Source: Chondrilla cf. caribensis
Lineage: Eukaryota > Porifera > Demospongiae > Chondrillida > Chondrillidae
Assembly: GCA_964020155.1 (NCBI GenBank)
Contig: OZ026552.1
Coordinates: 5,246,548-5,310,547 of the forward strand
Length of the DNA: 64,000 bases
Reading direction: 5' to 3'
Below the pieces are notes generated by a model, which was not told where the DNA came from, did no database searches, and saw only the letters and a program-made list of their open reading frames with translations. Shown here piece by piece: positions 53,442-64,000 of this stretch. The translations under genes and the position numbers were made by a program. Every line of letters begins with the position of its first letter. The first letter of the stretch is position 1.

Positions 53442-56034
53442 ATCCATGCGTCTTGTGCATACACGCAGTCAGTAATACCTGTATGCCTTGTAAGGCAGCC
53501 AGTCCAAGATCATTGATGGTTGTTTCATATACTTCTCTCTTCGCATTCAAACCTGCAATCTCTTCCTTTACTTTTCGAAGCTCCTACAACAGTCAATTGC
53601 AAGAACATGCCACAAATGAGCAACAGTGAAGAACAGGTAGCTGTGTGTAGTGCGTGTACTGCGTGTACTGTGTGTAGTGTGTACGTACTGTATGTACTGT
53701 ATGTACTGTATGCACTGTCTGTACTGTGTGTACTGTGTGTACTGTGTGTAGTGCGTGTACTGTGTGTAGTGTGTGTACTGTATGTATTGTATGTACTGTA
53801 TGTACTGTGTGTACTGTGTGTACTGTGTGTACTGTGTGCACTGTGTGTACTGTATGTACTGTGTGCACTGTGTGTACTGTGTGTACTGTATGTACTGTGT
53901 GTACTGTGTGTACTGTATGCACTGTGTGTACTGTGTGTACTGTGTGCACTGTGTGTACTGTATGTACTGTGTGTACTGTGTGTACTGTGTGTACTGTGTG
54001 TACTGTGTGTACTGTATGTACTGTATGTACTGTATGTACTGTGTGTACTGTATGTACTGTATGTACTGTGTGTACTGTACAGTATGTACTGTGTGTAATC
54101 ACCATTTTGATTGATGACAACTGTTTCTGCTGTGCTTCTATGACTTCTGAATAATCTTAAAATGGAAAAAGACAACAATGAAGTTAATGGTAATTTGTCT
54201 GTATATTCATATATCAACCAGCAATAAGCTCGGATTAACAAATATTAAAGTCTATATAGTGTGGGCGGTACCAGTATTGTGAGTACCTTGAAGGGCACAT
54301 CAAATCTGTTCTTCTTACCAGAGGTACTTACTATCAGTACTGGTTGACATAGTGTACATGAGCTAGGGACTGAGTGAAGTGTACTCACTAACCAGAAGTG
54401 TGTGTATGTATACTAACCAGGGTACTTACTAAGCAAGTTGTACTGTACTAACCAGGGTACTTACTAAGCAAGTTGTACTGTACTAACCAGGGTACTTACT
54501 AAGCAAGTTGTACTGTACTAACCAGGGTACTTACTAAGCAAGTTGTACTGTACTAACCAGAGTACTTACTAAGCTAGTTGTACTGTACTAACCAGAGTAC
54601 TTACTAAGCAAGTTGTACCGTACTAACCAGGGTACTAACTAAGCAAGTTGTGCTGCACTAAGCAGGGTGGTAGTGGAGTACATCCAGACATTCTTAAGTG
54701 TACAAAAGGTTTAGCATACCACACATGTAGAGTACATTGATCTAGCTAACCTCTCATGATGGGTGCCGCAGGTGGAGGTGGAGGTGGTGCAGGAGGAGGA
54801 TAAAAATGACTGTATGGTCTCGGGTATGGATGAAAATATGACATCTGATGGCCATAGCGAATCGGGGTGTGTGGCGCAGGGGCAAAGGGGTGTCTGGGCT
54901 GATAGCTGTCGACTGTTCCATCAAATTGGTCTTTTGATCTCAAGTTCAATAGTAACTGCAACATTTCTACTGGAAGCTGTACAGTCATGCTAGGATTGCC
55001 ATGGTGATGGGGTAACGACGGGAGCTGGTCTACTCTGGTCGTATAGGGGCCACCAGTTGGGGGTGAGCTGACTTGTCGTTGGATGGAATTTGGATTTTCC
55101 ATGTCCTGAAATGCCATGAGCATTTGCTTGGTCTTCTCCTCGTCAAAGTTGCACTGAACAGAACGGAGAACAGTCAAAAGACTGCAGTCACTAAAGAAGG
55201 ACACTAGCCCATGGCCCCCACTGACCCATGGTCCCCACTACCCTATGGTCCCTACTAGCCCATGGCCCCCACTGACCCATGGTCCCCACTACCCTATGGT
55301 CCCTACTAGCCTATGGTCCCTACTAGCCTATGGTCCCCACTGACCCATGGTCCCCACTACCCTATGGTCCCTACTAGCCTATGGTCCCCACTGACCTATG
55401 GTCCCCACTGGCCTATGGTCCCCACTGGCCCATGGTCCCCACTAGCCTATGGTCCCCACTGACCTATGGTCCCCACTGGCCTATGGTCCCCACTGGCCTA
55501 TGGTCCCCACTGGCCCATGGTCCCCATTGACCTATGGTCCCCATTGACCTATGGTCCCCACTGACCTATGGTCCCCACTGACCCATGGTCCCCACTGACC
55601 CATGGTCCCCACTGGCCTATGGTCCCCACTGGCCTATGGTCCCCACTGGCCTACGATCCTTATCCATGCTAGTTCACGTTTGTTGAGGATATCGACACGA
55701 ACACGTGGTCGGTTCGTTACGATTGCGAGGAAAGCCACTGAATAGCGGCTAACCTTCGATAGTGTTTGATCATAGTCTATGGTTTGATGTTATACCATAC
55801 ATTTCCCCGGGGATACGAGAGTACTAAAAGTTACACACAGTCCACATATCGCTCTATATAATGGCAGTTGCACTGATAACTGAGCCTAGTTTACTACTCA
55901 CATCATTGAAGAGACAAACTCACCAGATTCAGAATATTCAGCACATTCTCTCTAGCAATACTCGGGAAGCGCTCACACATCTTATTGAGTTTAACAACCT
56001 CATCCGCGCTGTTAGGTCTCAATATTTGTGCCAT
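51910..56034 (-). CDS. TAB2/TAB3-like adaptor with CUE and NZF domains
   Basis: TAB2/3 link ubiquitin chains to the TAK1 kinase in NF-kB and JNK signalling. Seven exons (55924-56034, 54751-55153, 54103-54155, 53479-53583, 52590-52677, 52311-52388, 51910-52007) give 311 residues. Residues about 10-60 form a CUE-like domain (VVKLNKMCERFPSIARENVLNIL, then CNFDEEKTKQML), like the TAB2 CUE at its N-terminus. A Pro/His/Tyr-rich middle ends in PPPAPPPPPPAAP. A coiled coil follows (EVIEAQQKQLSSIKMELRKVKEEIAGLNAKREVYE), then the C-terminal RanBP2-type zinc finger W-R-C-x2-C-G-F-x8-C-x2-C. The CUE, coiled coil, NZF order matches TAB2/TAB3 though the protein is about half as long. The ubiquitin-contacting Thr-Phe of TAB NZFs reads Gly-Phe here. 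Confidence 0.8.
52030..52270. repeat. degenerate tandem repeat (TTATTACACAACAC / GTTGCACAAC), TAB-like intron 6
   Basis: Five to six imperfect units of about 40 bp. Confidence 0.8.
53159..53450. repeat. (GT)n compound microsatellite, TAB-like intron 4
   Basis: GT tract with TCTCTC, GCGT and TTTG interruptions. Confidence 0.95.
53640..54080. repeat. 9-bp minisatellite (TGTACTGTG), TAB-like intron 3
   Basis: About 48 units of TGTACTGTG or TGTACTGTA, open in all frames on both strands; the Thr-Val-Cys, Tyr-Cys and Thr-His-Ser repeat frames are artefacts. Confidence 0.95.
54272..54660. mobile_element. MITE family 1, reverse copy with tandem end expansion, TAB-like intron 2
   Basis: The interior matches the family in reverse (CTTGAAGGGCACA, TATCAGTACTGGTTGACATAG). 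Its right end, CTTACTAAGCAAGTTGTACTG, is repeated about seven times with a 37-bp period. Confidence 0.8.
55204..55655. repeat. 17 to 19-bp minisatellite (GGTCCCCACTGGCCTAT), TAB-like intron 1
   Basis: About 25 units with GACC, GGCC and AGCC variants. Confidence 0.95.
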
Positions 56035-59915
<3,881 letters not shown>

Positions 59916-60310
59916 TAGATATTTGCTTTTTATTATTATTTTTATTTCATTGATCCTTGATTCAACACAATCATCCTGTGATAAAAATCAATACAATGTG
60001 GATTATTCAGATCGAATGGTATGAGATGTTGCACTATATGTATAGACTATGTAATCACCGTACGATAGAGTTGGTAAAATATAATTCGATAATTTTTTTA
60101 ATTTTTTTAATTTTATTTTTTGATTAAATAAATAAATAGATTAATAAATAGTTAAGTGATAGTGGATACATCTTGTGTTGGGTACTATAAAAATAATGTA
60201 TGATTTGTATAAATAATATAAATAGTAAATATTCGTACAATTGGGTATGTGGTCAAACTATAACGTCCAAGTGGGTGGAGTTTGAAATTGGAATTTAAAT
60301 TTGGAATTCA
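59916..60310. other. convergent intergenic region, TFB1M / EF-hand gene
   Basis: Very AT-rich; no gene seen. Confidence 0.6.
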
Positions 60311-60439
60311 AACTTGGAACGGGAATGGAAACGTTTCAAAACAAGAGTCCGAAAGCCAGGATCTCCACCAACGAAATGGTCTGAAGTAAAAAATAGAAAA
60401 AAAGTAAGTTGCATTGCCAAACACTTGAATGTAAATTCA

Positions 60440-63734
<3,295 letters not shown>

Positions 63735-63890
63735 CCCAACTTTTCAGCAGCCATTTTCAGTCCAAACAAATCGATAACAATATTCATAGATATGAAAAAT
63801 GGCTACCATTATGTAATCACAGACTCTAATAATAAGTCATTTCCTCTGAATAAATTCATTCGTTCATTTTGAGTATACAGGAGCAAAGAT
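63735..63890. promoter_or_regulatory. presumed bidirectional promoter at the right end
   Basis: 156 bp between the minus-strand ATG at 63734 and the plus-strand ATG at 63891. This holds only if both first exons are real. Confidence 0.35.
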
Positions 63891-63985
63891 ATGTCTGTAC
63901 CGAAGCATCGTTTGACAAGGTTTGAGAGGATCTTGTTCGTGCTAACGGGTGTAGCGAAAGCAGGAAAAGTACCCGGCGAAGCTAG
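63891..63985 (+). CDS. possible first coding exon of a gene continuing beyond the window
   Basis: ATG followed by 31 codons (MSVPKHRLTRFERILFVLTG...) rich in Lys and Arg, then a donor-like GTACGG in the sequence GCTAG|GTACGG. I do not recognise the product. Support is the open frame, a basic N-terminus and the head-to-head position that matches the other gene pairs. Confidence 0.35.
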
Positions 63986-64000
63986 GTACGGTTTTTAGGG

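Noticed and set aside
53520..54241. Open frames made of Cys-Val-Leu, Thr-Val-His and Thr-His-Ser repeats
   Set aside because: A 9-bp array in the TAB-like intron 3; all frames are open by unit length alone.

Overview
The window is animal nuclear DNA. Genes are split by spliceosomal introns with GT...AG borders. Many products are standard metazoan proteins: OSTM1, OSCP1, CCT8, RPS4, RMC1, ZMPSTE24, Headcase, TFB1M, a TAB2/3-like adaptor and a POU transcription factor. Small genes, short intergenic gaps, a multi-repeat ectodomain protein I cannot place in any known family, and bacterial-style sugar enzymes make an early-branching invertebrate likely. A demosponge is my best guess, but this is inference. 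I joined exons by hand. In the completed models every junction keeps frame, and the lengths come within a few residues of the human proteins where I could compare them (RPS4 260 aa, CCT8 543, ZMPSTE24 472, RMC1 657).

Layout from left to right: OSTM1 (-, 3' end cut by the window edge), OSCP1 (-), a DDX28-like mitochondrial helicase (+), a repeated-ectodomain membrane protein (-), RPS4 (-), a POU factor (-), RMC1 (-), ZMPSTE24 (+), a DegT/DnrJ-type sugar aminotransferase (-), a large multidomain glycosyltransferase (+), CCT8 (-), Headcase (+), a new coiled-coil protein (-), an N-terminally membrane-anchored O-methyltransferase (+), a TAB2/3-like adaptor (-), TFB1M (+), an EF-hand protein (-), and a first exon (+) at the right edge. 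Divergent start-to-start pairs dominate. There are seven, several with gaps of only 80 to 170 bp, so shared bidirectional promoters seem to be the rule here.

Introns and the 38.7-42.7 kb gap carry most of the other content. Long (CA)n/(GT)n tracts are very frequent, and some introns begin with their donor GT inside a (GT)n tract. There are about a dozen minisatellites with different units. Several families of short non-autonomous elements have terminal inverted repeats (TIRs); four begin CAGT and are flanked by TA, as expected for pogo/Tc1-like MITEs. A LINE-like reverse transcriptase remnant and a possible tRNA-derived SINE are also present. One palindromic element sits nested inside another MITE, and a decayed copy of the last TFB1M exon lies in an upstream intron of the same gene.

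The most unusual functional locus is 25.4-29.7 kb. Two intronless, divergently arranged genes encode a perosamine-synthase-like aminotransferase and a fused GT-B/GT-A/GT-A glycosyltransferase. Together they look like a module for making and transferring an amino-deoxy sugar. Their bacterial style suggests horizontal transfer.
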